Notes: generated by a model not told the origin, from the letters alone. DNA of 64,000 bases from Chrysophaeum taylorii (GCA_029834535.1 JAQMWT010000145.1:54934-118933), one strand, 5' to 3'; counted from the stretch's first letter, positions 43,495 to 55,496 are shown. Made by a program: numbers and translations.

Positions 43495-43806
43495 CTTACT
43501 GGGGCCAGGTGAACTTACTGGGGTTGGAGATTGGGACTAGGTGAGCTGAGTGACCAGGTGAAACTGGGACCAGGTGAACATACTGGGGCTTTTAGAGTAA
43601 AGGGTTTTTAGAGTAAACTCAAAGGTTGGCGGCGCGTGCGGATCAAAGCAGCTTAGATTGGCGGAGGCGAGAGCGACGAGCTCAAAGGAGTTGGTGTGAG
43701 GTAGGTGAACTTACTGACCAGGTGAACTTATATGAAACTTACTGGGACCAGGTGAACTTACTGGGGTTAGAGATTGGGAGTAGGTGAACTTACTGGCCTG
43801 CACTTG

Positions 43807-45494
43807 TTATGATCCAAAATGGGGTGGGGTGTGAACAAAGCATAAGCATATTGAGCGGGAGGAACTTGAAAAGCGTGAGCATGTTCAGAAATGAGATGAA
43901 CGAGAGCTTGAGGAAGGTGAAAGTCTGCAAGGCTGACGTCGTCGCAGAAATGGACGTGAGTGGCATCAGGCGATGGATGGCTATGGCTCCTATGACACAT
44001 AACTGAAGAGGACTGTGAAAGCGCTTGGTGAACATGGTGATGAAGGGATGGTGTAAATTCCCCCTCTGGAGGTATAGCCGTCCAGTGGATGCCGTGAGCA
44101 ATATGAAGGGAGTGGAGGGTGGGGTCGCAGAAAGTGATGTACTGCTTGGAGAGGTCATACTTGAAGTCGGCAAGCGTACCACCAGCTTGTTTATAAGCGG
44201 CAACGGTTGGCGAAGCAATACGAGTAAGAACATCCTTGAGATTGGTTTTGCGACGAGGTTGAGGGCGATGAGGACCACGGGTGAGACGGAGGACATCATG
44301 GGAATAGAGAGACCGATAAGATGGTAAGAATGGCAAAGTGTTGGAGGACACTTCAGATGTAGGCGGTGTGGTGACAGGAACAGCGGGCGCGGAAGCATCT
44401 GGAGCACATGCAGGAACGGGAGAAGGAGCATAGGCAGGAGGAGAAGGAGTCCCCCTCTCGTGGTCAGTGTCTGTAGGCATAGCATTCCCCCTCTGCGCCG
44501 CATCATTGGGGGTGCTGTGAACAGAGAAGGGAATGTCGGGTGATGGTGCGGGAGGTGGATGTTGTTCATAATCAGGAGGTTTAGAAATAAGATGAGGAAA
44601 GGTAAGTTTAGAAGAAACACGGACTTGGCCGTTTTCAGGATTAAGGACAACATCGGCTAAATGATTAACATGGGGTGTTAGTAATGGGTCTATGACATTA
44701 CACCACATAAGTAGATGTAAGGACGACATCGAGGCTCATATTTATGAGATTCGTTAGGTTCCAAATGCAAACAACAAACAGAACCAAATGGTTTGAGGTA
44801 GTCTTGTTGGGGAACATTACATTGACCCAACAAAACTTGTTGGGGGCTTAGGACTTTATTATAAATGCATTCGAGGGAAACGTTAGGAAGGAGATTATAC
44901 GATTGGACAGCATGTATAAGAGCCCACGGGTAGTGTAGTGCCGGATCTGTTAGGGGGTGACCTTTATAGGATACATTAAGCATATGCCGGAGTCGTGTAG
45001 ACGCGGCAGTAGCTATGTGACCAACAGCGGCTTCTACTTCATGATTAAAGACATGTAAGTAAGGGGGGAACGCGGACATATTAATACCGTGTTCAACACG
45101 AAAGGGAGTTGTAACATGCTGAGATAAATAGGGTGTAAAGGAACCACAGCAAATTTGTTTTAGTTGTACATGAACATAAGTAGAGCAAAAATTGCCGACA
45201 AACTCAAGGGCGTGACAAAATTCGCTAGAGTTAGTGCTACGACAAAAGTACACTAACAAAATCTAGAAGTGAGACACTTAAAAACAACGATATGTCGAAA
45301 GGATCCCCATTCCGAGAGCACAGAGACGTAACCACCGTCACATGCCCAGGCTTCACCAGGTTGAAGAATTTTTTCGAATGATGGTTGCTTGGTAAGATGG
45401 TGTGGATGAGAGGAGCGTTTTTTATGAATCGTACAATCCGCACAGAACTTACGGTATGGTACGTCAGATGGGTGATGTCCCGGACTGGCAACAA
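43807..45494 (-). pseudogene. Element C integrase and integrase-RT linker
   Basis: Linker and RT start 43807-44729, with PPDYEQHPPPAPSPDIPFS and DVLRLTRGPHRPQPRRKT. Integrase 44690-45494 has the first Asp in PGEAWACDGG (about 45330-45360), the second in ICCGSFTPYL (here Asp to Gly, so the catalytic residue is lost) and the Glu in HVFNHEVEAAVGHI. Frames break near 44700 and 45250. Confidence 0.75.
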
Positions 45495-45506
45495 CCTGAA
45501 CAGCTT

Positions 45507-46790
45507 TTATAGCTTGAGAATCACTAGAATGGTGGATGTTGTGGAAATTGGTAGCTCGTTGTTGTGCATCTCGAAATGCGAGGGTGCCCCTGGCATGAAC
45601 TTTTTATCAAAGGGTGCATGCTTCTCATGGAGCTGTCTTGGCGTTATGAGAGGAATTTGTCTTTCTTTAGTAGGAGATGATATATCTGCGGATGAGGTGT
45701 TAGAGAGGAAGACATGAGCTACTGAATCGAGATGAAAAGATGGAAGTTCGTGGTTAGAAGCAAGATTATCACAACATGAAAGTTTTTTATTAGAAATGTA
45801 TAACATGATAATGGAACTCTGGTGTAAAGTTGAGGATGTGTCTGTAGGAAATAAATTAGTGAAAAAGGCTGACCTGTAATTTTTGGTTAGTGAAGCATGA
45901 TCAGGGTCAAAGGATGGTGATAACATTAATTTACGCAAGTCATAGACAATCTGACACAAATGTTTATAAATTACATGATATGTTCCAGCCGGAATAGCAT
46001 TAGCGATTATGTCACAGCATAGGTCCGGGGACAAAGACAAAAGAAAATTGCTTTGGTACGCTGTGAAGTTATTGGCGCGTGCCAATTCACGAGTTGAGTA
46101 ATGTCGAATGCGATCGAGTCGTGGATCGTACACGATCATATTGGCAAATCCACGAATGGTAGGAGTGGGAGTATATATAGAATGAACTTTGGCACCCATC
46201 TTCCTGTCGCTTGATGTAATAAAGCCAAGGTATCTGCTTTGGGACAGATGCATATCACTTAAAGCAAAGATTTTATCGATAAATTCGAGACGATTTTCCT
46301 GAGGGTAGAAGACGAAAGAATCGTGAAGCACAGGAGAAGTATAGGAAACCAGTGTTTGTACTAGACGACGCGTGTCTTGATTTTCATTATTATTATGGTA
46401 TGCTTGGCAAAGCCAAAGAAAACCAGTAACAGGATCGAGAGAAGCAGTCTTATCGATTCCGGCATCATGTGTTAGGAAGGTGTAGGTTTCACCAAATGCA
46501 TTTACATGTGCCTGGTATTTAGAAGAGGAGTTAGAAACTGTTATGTCTCCACCTGTGTGTCTTCCACCGGTGATGTAAATGATGGAGGAAGTAGAGGATT
46601 TATTTAAGAATAACCTGTGTGATGGTTGGTTAGATTCGATAGTTGTAATACGAAAGGACACAGGTAATGTGATGGATAGAGGGAATAAACGTCCCATAAT
46701 ATTATAGAGGAGCACAAAAGCTTTGAGTTCAATAGGAGATCTCATACAAGCAAGTGGTTTTCTTGAATTAGTCAAGAATCCTAGGCGAAA
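45507..46790 (-). pseudogene. Element C C5-methyltransferase, C-terminal part
   Basis: It contains the variable region (IIYITGGRHTGGDITVSNSS), motif IX YSTRELARANNF, motif X DIIANAIPAGTYHVIY and the pre-integrase region. The N-terminal part lies at 50310-51211, separated by the second copia inserted after EGISNFR. Confidence 0.8.
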
Positions 46791-47060
46791 TGTTACGAAT
46801 GGAATGAGGCGTTAGACTAGCGATAAGAGAATGACGTAGGGATACTGGATACGTGGTGCAGGGGTAAGTGTCATAGCTTCCTCACACAGGTCCTGGAAAA
46901 GAAAGAAAAGGAAAAAGGGGTAAGTGAGGTCATTACACATGTGCTGGAAAAAGAAAGAAAAGGAAAAAAAGGGGTAAGTGAGACGCTCACAGAGGAGAAG
47001 CTTTGAGGAAGACGTCACAGAGGCATTGTGGCAAGAAAACAGCAGAGATCAGGGCGAAGA

Positions 47061-48601
47061 TCACGAAGTGAGGTGAAGAGCACGAAGCCGGAGGAAGGAA
47101 GGAGCTTCCGTACTGCGGGTGAAAATGTCGCTAAGATTGTGAAGGCGGGGTATGTGTTTGAGATCAATGATGTGGTTGCGATGATATTCGGCGGTACTGT
47201 AAAAGCGAATGTCAATATGGCGGGTGCGCCGTGTGAGACATTGGAGACGAACTTGGGTGACGGTGGTGCTATTATCAACATACATTGGGACCGTGTGACG
47301 AGGGAGATGAAAGTCATCAAAAAGTTTGAGAAGCCAAGAGAGCTCAGCAGTAGCAGCGTAAAGAGCGAGCAATTCAGCTTCAAAAGAAGAGCGAGCAAGT
47401 AAGTACTGAGAGCGGGAGCAGTAGGCTATCACAGATCCAGCAAGGAGAATGCAAAACCCAGTTGTAGAGTGCGGTCATCAGGGTCGTCGGCCCAGCTGGA
47501 GTCGGAATAACCACAGAGACGAAGGGTAGAATCACGACCAAGAATAAGGGCAAGATCCTGAGAACCGTTGAGATAACGCAGAGTGTGGGATAAAGCGTGC
47601 CAGTGGGGTTTACCAGGATTGTGGGAAAAACGCGCGCACTGATTGACGGACCAAGTGATATCAGGGCGAGTCATGATGGAGATGAAGAGGACACAGCCAA
47701 CAATACGGCGAAAAGGGATGCGTGCCATGAAGATGTGATCTGGAGAACCAGGAGCCGGACAATCAGCTGCAGAAAGATGAAGACCTTTGGGAGCGGGAGT
47801 GAGTTCGGGTTTACTGTTGATGAAGCGATGTTCGGTAAGGATTTCACGGATAGCATGGGATTGGTCAAGAGTGAGGGTTCTCCGAGGGCGATCACGCGTA
47901 ATGCGAAGACCAACGTAAGAGGTGAGATCAAGTTCATTGACGTCAGTGAAAGCGCGGGAATGGATGAAAAAGGCTTGGTAATGGCCAATGCAATGACGAG
48001 GGTGCGCCACAAGAAGATCATCAACGACTAAAACGAGACGGAGGACCACGGTAGAATTGAGCACGAGCTTGTAATGGCAAGTGTCACCAGATCCGCGGAC
48101 GAAGCCACAATCATTGAGAAGGAAGCGTTCCAAATAAAGCCACCAATTGCGACAAGCTTGTTTGCAACCATACCAAGAGCGACGGAGCTTGTAAACGATT
48201 TTGGAACCATCGGTGGGTTGGCGAGGAGCATAGCCTTCGGGTGGCCAGACATAGATGTCTTCGTCAATGGGAGCTTGAATAAAAACAGAGCTGACATCCA
48301 ACTTGTGCAAATCCCAGTCATGAACAGCGACAAAGGTTAGAAAGAAACGGATCGTGACGATGTTGGCAACCGGTGAGTAGGTGTCAAGATAATCAATGCC
48401 GTGAACCTGGGTGAAACCGCGGACAACGAGGCGAGCCTTGTACGATTTGAAGCGGCCAGAGTCATACTTCTTGCGGAGGATCCACTTGAGGGTACAAATG
48501 TTGCCAGAAAACGTCGAAGGAAGGCGCATAACATCCCAGCAACCAAGCTGACCAAGAGGACCCGGCGCCTGGAAAACATGATCATTTCCACCGGTGATCA
48601 C
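47061..48601 (-). pseudogene. Second copia RT and RNase H
   Basis: RT frame 47429-48601 has YKARLVVRGFTQVHGIDYLD, SPVANIVTIRFFLTFVAVHD, KLDVSSVFIQAPIDEDIYVW and VLVVDDLLVAHPRH, the conventional Ty1/copia motifs. RNase H has LCGYSDSSWADDPDDRTLQL and, in another frame (47061-47432), SSFEAELLALYAATAELSWL. A frameshift near 47430 breaks it. The sequence is clearly a different lineage from elements A-C. Confidence 0.85.
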
Positions 48602-48803
48602 ATTATCTCGACCAACGATCCTTGGACTAGCATCTCAGCATCTCGCTGCTCTGAAGAAGACTTTCGCGTCAAGCAACAATGTTGATATCCATGAAAACCG
48701 CGACATGAACTTCACGCGACTTTACAAGCGCATTACCGATGTCTGCATGGGCCATGGGGATCGCGTAGCGAACTTCCTCAACAAGTTCATCATCGGAGTA
48801 TAC

Positions 48804-48893
48804 AAGTTGCTCGGCATTGTACCTATCACCGGAGTTCAAGTTGCTCGGCACTGTACCAATCACCGGAGTCAAGTTGCTCGGCATTGTACCTGA
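48804..48893. repeat. Three ~33 bp tandem repeats
   Basis: TTGCTCGGCATTGTACCTATCACCGGAGTTCAAG-type units start at 48807, 48841 and 48874, upstream of the second copia RT. Confidence 0.85.
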
Positions 48894-49106
48894 TCCGACG
48901 CACCCTCGAGTGTGTCCTCGCATTTGACTACGTGCATCGTGCTTCAAGCCTTACTGGCTTTGTTTTATCGTCTCGCGTTTCGTACCGATGAATGTGGTTG
49001 TACCTTTGTGAAGTTCACCAACAATCAATTTCGATGGCATGCACAACCACTTCCGCCGCGCTATCCGCCACGTCGTCAGCCACGACTTCCGACTCTTCCA
49101 ACTGAC

Positions 49107-49297
49107 CTACCCTAGACGCCCCCCTTTCCCAACAACCTGGCTCTACTCGATTCCGACGCACTACCCAATGTCATTTTGGCGGCTGCAAGGATCACTTTAA
49201 GGGGGACTGCCGCAAGTTTCAAAGTTCCGAGCTATTCCACGACAACGCCCTACCCACCATCGCCGTTCTTCTCAACAGCGCAGCACTTTCAAGATAA
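49107..49297 (+). pseudogene. Gag-like zinc-knuckle fragment
   Basis: Short plus-strand frame with TQCHFGGCKDHFKGDCRKFQ. The Cys-Cys-His-Cys spacing (C-x4-C-x2-H-x4-C) is a variant of the retroelement zinc knuckle (codons 49169-49210). Its strand is opposite to the RT of the same insertion, so it was rearranged or belongs to another element. Confidence 0.4.
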
Positions 49298-49401
49298 TTC
49301 CAAGTCAGCGTGTGTACCGCCGAATGTCTGATGCAAGCACATCAACAACCCCATCCCACGGAAGCCCCTCGTTTTTGTTTTTAGCTCCCATTGCACAGGC
49401 G

Positions 49402-49637
49402 CCTCGTTCTGTATTTTCCGCTATTCGTTGCTCAACCCCTCGTTCTGTATTTTCCCCTCGTCGTTGCTCCATCCCTCGTTCTGTATTTTCCCCTCGTCGT
49501 TGCTCCTCTCCTCGTTCTGTCTTTTCACCTCGTCGTTGCTCCCCTCCGTTCTGTATTTTCAGCTATTCGTTGATCCACTCTGCGTTGTGCATTTTCACCT
49601 ATTCGTTGATCCACTCCTCGTTGTGCTTGTCGGTTTT
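49402..49637. repeat. 36 bp minisatellite, about 6.5 units
   Basis: Units begin CCTCGTTCTGTATTTTCCCC and vary progressively along the array. There are no unique spacers between units. Confidence 0.9.
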
Positions 49638-50309
49638 GGTAAAACCAGCGCATCACGTTCCATCGCGCATTTCACCTCCTACAACTAAGCTGTGCCTGTC
49701 AATTTTTCGCGTGCGCAGTTTTCGTGCTTCCTATGTGGTTGGATCGCTCATCTTCGGGATCCTGGACAGACGCTTCTTTGCTGTGTGATTTGTGGTTCTC
49801 CTTCACGCACTTTTTCGCCGTTTTTCTGACCTTTAAAATCCGTTTTTGCTCTCGCAGTGAATTCCGTGCTCAGCACCCGCGACGCTATCTGCAATGTTCT
49901 TACGTGCCACTGCGACGCTATCTGCAAGCTATCTGCAACGTTCTTACGTGCCACAACTGTTTTGCCACTGTCGCCAACTTCTACCGCAGTCTATTCGAGC
50001 ATGACGAGCCAAGCTCGCCGCTTGCTCCTCCAACGTTGGCCCATATGGCAACTTCGTTCTTGCGAATGCGAAAACGGGCCACTTTCTTATCTGCCCCAGC
50101 AGGCTGGCATACAGCAGCCTGGTCTACCCGTGTTCGTTCCTTACACCGCTGGCGCGTCCGAAGTCTTCCATTTTCGCGTACAGGACGCGGTCGTGCCCAT
50201 GTCAACTTGCTCGCACCACAACAACCAAACACCCACGTTCGCATCAAACCTGTTTACGCCTGTTTTTGCTTCTGTCGACTCCGACCATCGTCATAACCTG
50301 GTCATTACA

Positions 50310-51211
50310 CGAAAGTTAGAAATGCCCTCCATTTCATCTTGACTTGGATGTTCGACTGTTTTGTTAGAGTGCAGACGAAGAAACAGCATGGTTAAGGTTT
50401 CAAGCTCAGTCACAGTTAAACGAACGGATCCTGTGCGACTGAAGATGCTGTAGGTTTTAGGTGTGGACGCGAGTGGTATGTCGGGAAAGACCTGCGTCCA
50501 AGGTTCGTCGACTATTAAGTTGCGACTGATGGAGTTAGCGTGATCTGCAATGTCCAGAAAGGAAGTGACTCGTTTGTTAGGCCAGGAAAGCAGATCAAGA
50601 TGGCCGGTGTTATATTTGCGCGCAACGAGGATCCATCTTTCTCTGGCTTGATAATCTCCACACAGATAGCATGGAAATCGGTCACATATATCCACCGTAT
50701 AGTGCATCGTAGAGAAGATGAGATTAGCAACTCGTATATGGTCTTCATACGATGCGGAGTGTGGTGGCGTCATTTCCATGAAAAGAACAAGCGGCTTTAA
50801 AAGCTCAAGTACACTTAGAGCACTTGGAAACAAGGAATCGTCCATATCACGCTCGAAAGTTGAAATGGATCTCCCATTGATTATGTTGCGATTTGTGCAT
50901 GGGGATGTCAGTTCCACTATATCAGTGTAATATCTTGCACGTTCGACGTCCGATGCTCGATGGAAATATGTAAGAAACTTGGGTAGGGATGGGAAAACTT
51001 CAGTGGAATTACCAAAACGTCTTCGTAGCATGTGCGTGGGATTTTTGTCGCTCTCAACAAGAACTTTAACGTTGAGGTTGTTTCGCAAGTCATTAGAAGC
51101 GCAAGCCAGGAAGGCAGGAGTGGACATCCCAGAGCAAAGTAGAGTTACAGTAGGGGTTCGTGAACTAGGAGACGTAGTTACTGTATGAAGTAAACGTGTA
51201 GTAACCTTGCG
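50310..51211 (-). pseudogene. Element C C5-methyltransferase, N-terminal part
   Basis: After the in-frame UGA (51212-51214) the frame gives RKVTTRLLHTVTTSPSSRTP and motif I (VTLLCSGMSTPAFLA), motif II (VLVESDKNPTHMLRR), motif IV (VELTSPCTNRNIINGRS), motif VI (LFMEMTPPHSAS) and motif VIII (YQARERWILVARK). All catalytic residues are present. It ends at the CGAAA target site of the second copia. Confidence 0.85.
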
Positions 51212-53953
51212 TCATACAGGAGGTGAGAAGTGCTTGCGTATATAAGGCAGCTGCGAATGCATTGACTCCAAGATGGTTTTGAGCCATGGGACGTAAATTA
51301 CGCGTTCCATGAGGGTGGAATATAGCTTAAGCATTTCGCGTTGTTCATTAAAAGCACTTAGTCTGAACTGTAATGAGGGAAGTTCCATTTTATTCGCTTT
51401 TGCTTGTTGTAGCGAATAAATTGGAAGAGTGGGCAACAAGTTATTTAATCTAACCAAAGTAATCTTGACATTATCGTCAATTTTACTCTGGATAGATGAT
51501 TGTCCTTTAAATTCAACCCCATAAAGATGTACACCAAGTTTATCTTCTCCCCACTGAGTCATGCTGGTGATGTGCAGATCGGGATCGTTATGGTCGTTTT
51601 GCTTGGGTAGGAAAAGCGCAACGTCTAGCTTTACATATCCCACATTTGGATGCTTTGGGAGAGCGGGAATGACGGTTCTTATAATCATGGCATGTGTGAT
51701 ACTCTGCGTATTCGTAGCAGTCTGGATGGCAGGTGATAAGGACTCGGGTAGCTTTACGATGTGGATAGGATCAGCGTAACGTTTAAAGTTAATTACATGT
51801 TGAGAAGCGCATGTGTCAGCATATCCTGGCGTAGTCATTAGCGGCAAATTATACTCGCTGTACAGTTTAAGCATTGTTGCATAACAGGCATGTGTCGAGC
51901 TTTGACCAAACACGTACTGTGTCATGAAACTTTGCGTTTGTTCGGAAGGCACAACGACGAGTGTGAAACCATTATTTAATTTCGGTAGCAACACAGGGGG
52001 ATCTGTACCATCTTCATTATCTTCGTTGGGTAGATTGTTGGGGAGCTCGGAGTGCGAGGAAGTTTCCCGAGCTTGACGACGAACGATAGCATTCTGGGCT
52101 TTAGCGTTTATGTGCTGCAGTAGCGGCTGAGGAATGTTATCGATTTCATCATCTTTAATGGACAGAAAAGTGTGAAACATTTTCTCTGTTTCAGCAGCCC
52201 CCCTCTGCTCCGCATCATTGGGGGACGCTGCGGGGGCAGAGGTTTCAGCTTGATACTTTTCTTCTGTAACATGAGATTCCTTATCGGCTTCTAAGAGGCT
52301 CACAATGGTATTGGACATAGTATCAACTCGAGATAAGTAGAGATGAACTTGGGTGGCTTCATCAGGATCTAAGGACTGTGTCGAAGCTTGAGAAGCGGTT
52401 GTCCAGACGGTACTCAGTAAGCTTTTCATTTCCTCCTGTACCATTTTAGAGTCGGTAGATGGGTCGGGATTCGCTTCCTGTAATTTACCAAACAGGCGGC
52501 GAAGACGATCAACTTGATAAGTAGCCCGGTCCATAAGAGACATATTAGAGCGTGCATTGCGGTTAGAGGAGTGAGTAGTAGACGGGACGATCGAAACTGG
52601 TACCTTTGACGTTATAATTTGAAGGTGGACGATAGTACGACGTGTCACGAGGTAAAATTGTCGATGCTTTATCTTTTGCATTACGAAGCTTACGAGCGTT
52701 GAAGCCAGACTGTCCAGCCACAGTAGCTAACAACGAGTAAGCATTGTTTAGAGAGTCGTGGGATTGATGAATAGTATCCATCAATAATACCTTAGGTGGC
52801 TTGGTAGCGGTAGTACCAGGGATGTAAGGGATCCATGAAGCGGGTTTATCCAAGCGTCGGTTAGAGGAAAACTTTGTTTCATTATATATCTTTAACAGGA
52901 ACTCCAATAACGGACGAACGTCGTTAGGATCAACTAGCTTTAACACTTCAGGATCGTGAGTCGAGTTGTTCCCAAAGCGTGTCTCGTAGAGTTTACACCA
53001 TCCAATAAAGACTGAGAATAGCGCTCGTGATCCGACGGATTAGCATATAGACGATAGATCTCCTCGTGAGCTTTGAGAGTGATTATGGAATCATTAAATT
53101 GGATTGATGCTTCATCATTATTTAATTGCTTTGCCTGAGTTTGGAAAGCAAGAAGTTGTTCGACAAATACATGGGCATACCAATTAACATTTAAGGACAT
53201 TCGATTAAACTGAGATTTAAGCTCAGTGACATCTGTACAAGACACTGTCTCATAGTAATGGTAAGCTAAAAGCATTACTGCGCGTAGTTTATTAGGATGT
53301 GCAGTAAGTGCACAAATCTTCTTTAATTGAGGCCACATGGCGAGAGCGGGGCGTTCTTGTGATTCTAGATTTTAAAATGTGTACAAGAAACCAGCGTAAG
53401 TTTCGCAGTGTTTGATCCAATCGGCATTAGAGAGACCTGTAAAGGATATGTTAGTTAGAGATGAATCATACACAATTGATTTAGGGAATCGGGTATCTAA
53501 TAAAGTGAGGACACGTTTAACATCCTCATTTAATTCGGGACGAACGAGATTGTATGACTCTTGGTAGTAAAGTCGTTCGAGATTATTACGAGCATCAACT
53601 GATAGTTGATGTGATGAATTGACGTGCCAAGTTTTAAGATGATCAGGCAAGGCATCTTCATCAGGTAAGTGTAAATCATTTACTTGTTCAGCTTTCCATT
53701 GAGCGAAAATGATATCAACTTCTTGTTGAAAAAGTTGGTTATACTCCGGAGCATTCCGGGTGTAAGCTTCATATGAATCGAAGCAGAATAACGCGTCCAC
53801 GTATGGACTAGTCATATGCCGGCGAAGCACCTCAATTTGTAAGCTCACCTTGGTTGAGTTGTCTTGGAAACGCAATCCTGCGTTGATTTTATCAACGAGG
53901 ATTTGTTCTTGGTTGTAGATATCCGTAGTGGATATCGGTTTTTATTTTGACAT
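51212..53953 (-). pseudogene. Element C Gag-protease
   Basis: The frames 53372-53875, 52940-53338, 52563-52946 and 51212-52681 together reproduce B's Gag and protease, with frameshifts near 53350, 52945 and 52680. Gag and protease are one frame here (NEDNEDGTDPPVLLPKLNNG), showing that the break in B is secondary. The protease site is GYADTCASQHVINFKRYA. The ATG (53951-53953) is followed at codon 4 by TAA, as in A. Ends at TGA 51212-51214. Confidence 0.8.
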
Positions 53954-54489
53954 GGTTGTGACCTATTAAAGAATAGGTTATACTATTAATTTTTGTTTTG
54001 ACATGGTTGTGACCTATTGAAGACTAGGTTATAGGATTGATAGACATATTCGACACATAAGAATGAAGGGCTTCTCGAGTGCGGGTCATATGTACAGTAC
54101 GCTATTTTAAGTGTGGGCTTATTTACAAGACCAAACAAATCAGCATGTTATTTAAAAACAGGATGACTTGAGACTGAAGAATGGATTAATTCTCGAGCAG
54201 ACAGTCTTTTGTTGGGGAATAGGAGGGAAAACCCGCACAAGTTTCCGCGGCTTGTGTAGGAAAAATTTTAATTTTATTGGCTATGCGAGTGCATACGACG
54301 AGTGACCGACCCAACTCGGTCACAAACCAAATTAACTGGTGGGCACATACCGTCACACAACAAATATGTACAGTAGACCACCGCCAAACACATTGTCGCA
54401 CTGTACTCGTGATCAGGCGTAAATTGATCACTCCATTTATACGTACAACACAGTTGGGCTGACACACCTACGCATCTGGGCCCATAAAC
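53954..54489 (-). other. Element C leader and primer binding site
   Basis: Noncoding leader. The primer site, complementary to CGCATCTGGGCCCATAAAC at 54471-54489, directly abuts the LTR, with one change from A and B. A ~54 bp duplication of the gag start context (TTTTGACATGGTTGTGACCT) lies at about 53945-54035. Confidence 0.75.
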
Positions 54490-54883
54490 TGGAGAGATTT
54501 GACCCTCTCCGGGTACATGGTAGAGACTGCGTGCAGTCTTAGGCGTGTACAGACCATTCCGCTTGTCACATGCTACTACACAAGGTAGGGATTTAAGCCC
54601 TAACTCCTTAAGGACATTAGGTCCCATAGAAGCGTTTACACTGACAACGAGGAACGAAGCCTCTGTTAATTAAACAGAACACCCCGTACCTGACGGTACG
54701 CACCTGGAGGCCTACTCCATGTTGGAAAAGAGCTTCAGACTTGGTTCTTCATAGTCATGAATAAGTAATTGCGGAAGGGTAAGGAAGGAAAGAGGGAAAG
54801 CCGTATTATGGAGAGAAAACCCTCTTGCAGAGATAGGTGTGAAATGTTCCAGTGTCGCACACATAATATTGTAGCTCTCTGGA
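54490..54883 (-). repeat. 5' LTR of element C
   Basis: 394 bp, the same family of ends as 36789-37188. Comparing these two LTRs would date the insertion of C. Confidence 0.85.
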
Positions 54884-55212
54884 GGTTTTCTCTCCGCAAC
54901 ACGGCCTTCCCTCTTTCCTTACCCCTTCCGCCATTACTACTCTCAGATTATGAAGAATTAGATCTGCAGTTCACTTCCAACAAGGAGTAGACCTCCAGGT
55001 GCGTACCGTCAGGTATGTGGTTGTCTGTTTAATTAATGGTGGCTTCATTCTTGATTGTCAGTGTGAGGGCTTCTATGGGACCTAATGTCCTTAAGGAGTT
55101 AGGGCCTAAATCCCTACCTTGCGTAGTAGCATGTGACAAGCGGAATGGTCTGTACACGCCTAAGACTGCACGCAGTCTCTACCAAGTATCCGGAGAGGGT
55201 CAAATCTCTCCA
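54884..55212 (+). repeat. 3' LTR of element B, 5' truncated
   Basis: Plus-orientation LTR starting inside the family sequence at GGTTTTCTCTCCGCAACACG and ending AAATCTCTCCA, followed by CAGTC (55213-55217), the right copy of B's target duplication. The first ~60 bp are missing at the junction with C. Confidence 0.8.
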
Positions 55213-55496
55213 CAGTCTTTTGTTGGGTAATAGAAGGAAAAACCCGTACAAGTTTCCGCGGCTTGTGTGGGAAATTTAATTTTATGAGCTATGCGAGAGC
55301 ATAAGACCAGTGACCGACCCAACTCGGCCACAAACCAAATTAACTGGTGGGCAAATACCGTCACACAACGAATATGTACAGTAGACCACCGCCAAACACA
55401 TTATCGCGTTGTACTCGTAATCAGGCGCAAACTGATCACTCTATTATACGCACAACACAGTTGGGCTGACACACCTACGCATCTGGGCCCATAACC
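55213..55496 (-). other. Element A leader, LTR-proximal part, with primer binding site
   Basis: Continues the leader broken at 23567. The primer site is CGCATCTGGGCCCATAACC at 55478-55496 (read on the minus strand GGTTATGGGCCCAGATGCG), directly next to A's 5' LTR. Confidence 0.8.

Larger units (their letters stand above)
41487..43806 (+). mobile_element. Helitron 2, in element C, itself interrupted
   Basis: Starts TCTTAACTACTAATCGACAG and ends CCTGCACTTG, inserted between A and T of AAGCATCA/TTATGATCC; removal restores the sequence seen in element A at 19030-19050. Its own helicase remnant is on the plus strand (42898-43494). Helitron 3 sits within it in the opposite orientation, making a near-perfect inverted repeat with arms of about 0.95 kb (41556-42530 and 42850-43806). 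Confidence 0.85.
46791..50309 (-). mobile_element. Second copia element (different family), in the methyltransferase of element C
   Basis: A 3.5 kb insertion flanked by the 5 bp duplication CGAAA (46786-46790 and 50310-50314). Its ends are TG...CA type (TGTTACG and CATTACA). It carries an RT-RNase H remnant on the minus strand, a zinc-knuckle fragment on the plus strand and two minisatellites. No long LTR pair could be matched; only about ten bases, TGTAATGACC, recur at 46928-46937 and 50300-50309, read on the minus strand. It is a rearranged relic. Confidence 0.65.
36789..54883 (-). mobile_element. Element C: copia-type retrotransposon with C5-methyltransferase, inserted in element B
   Basis: 3' LTR 36789-37188 and 5' LTR 54490-54883. 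Between them, on the minus strand, lie leader, gag-protease, C5-methyltransferase (split), integrase, RT-RNase H and accessory ORF, so C retains every module. The left junction falls in B's RNase H after GATTTGTTAT. At the right junction B is deleted into its own 3' LTR, so no target duplication can be checked. Guests are the second copia (46791-50309) and the nested Helitrons (41487-43806). Confidence 0.85.
23568..55212 (+). mobile_element. Element B: copia-type retrotransposon with intact C5-methyltransferase, inserted in element A
   Basis: The 5' LTR is at 23568-23948 and the truncated 3' LTR at 54884-55212. A perfect 5 bp duplication CAGTC flanks it, and removing it restores A's leader. 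The order is PBS, Gag, protease, C5-methyltransferase, integrase and RT. It is cut at 36788 in RNase H by element C. Everything from there to the first part of the 3' LTR is deleted at C's far end. Three smaller insertions lie in its integrase region (29465-29832, 30199-30446, 30480-33823). Confidence 0.85.

Noticed and set aside
41487-43806. Assembly artefact explaining the large inverted repeat
   Set aside because: Each boundary coincides with a Helitron end and restores a known empty site, which an artefact would not. Long reads would still be welcome.
46791-46937. 147 bp LTR of the second copia
   Set aside because: Only the first ten bases match the other end of the insertion, so it is not a demonstrable LTR pair.
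49402-49637. CRISPR-like array of 36 bp repeats
   Set aside because: The units are directly adjacent without spacers, and the context is a eukaryotic retroelement.
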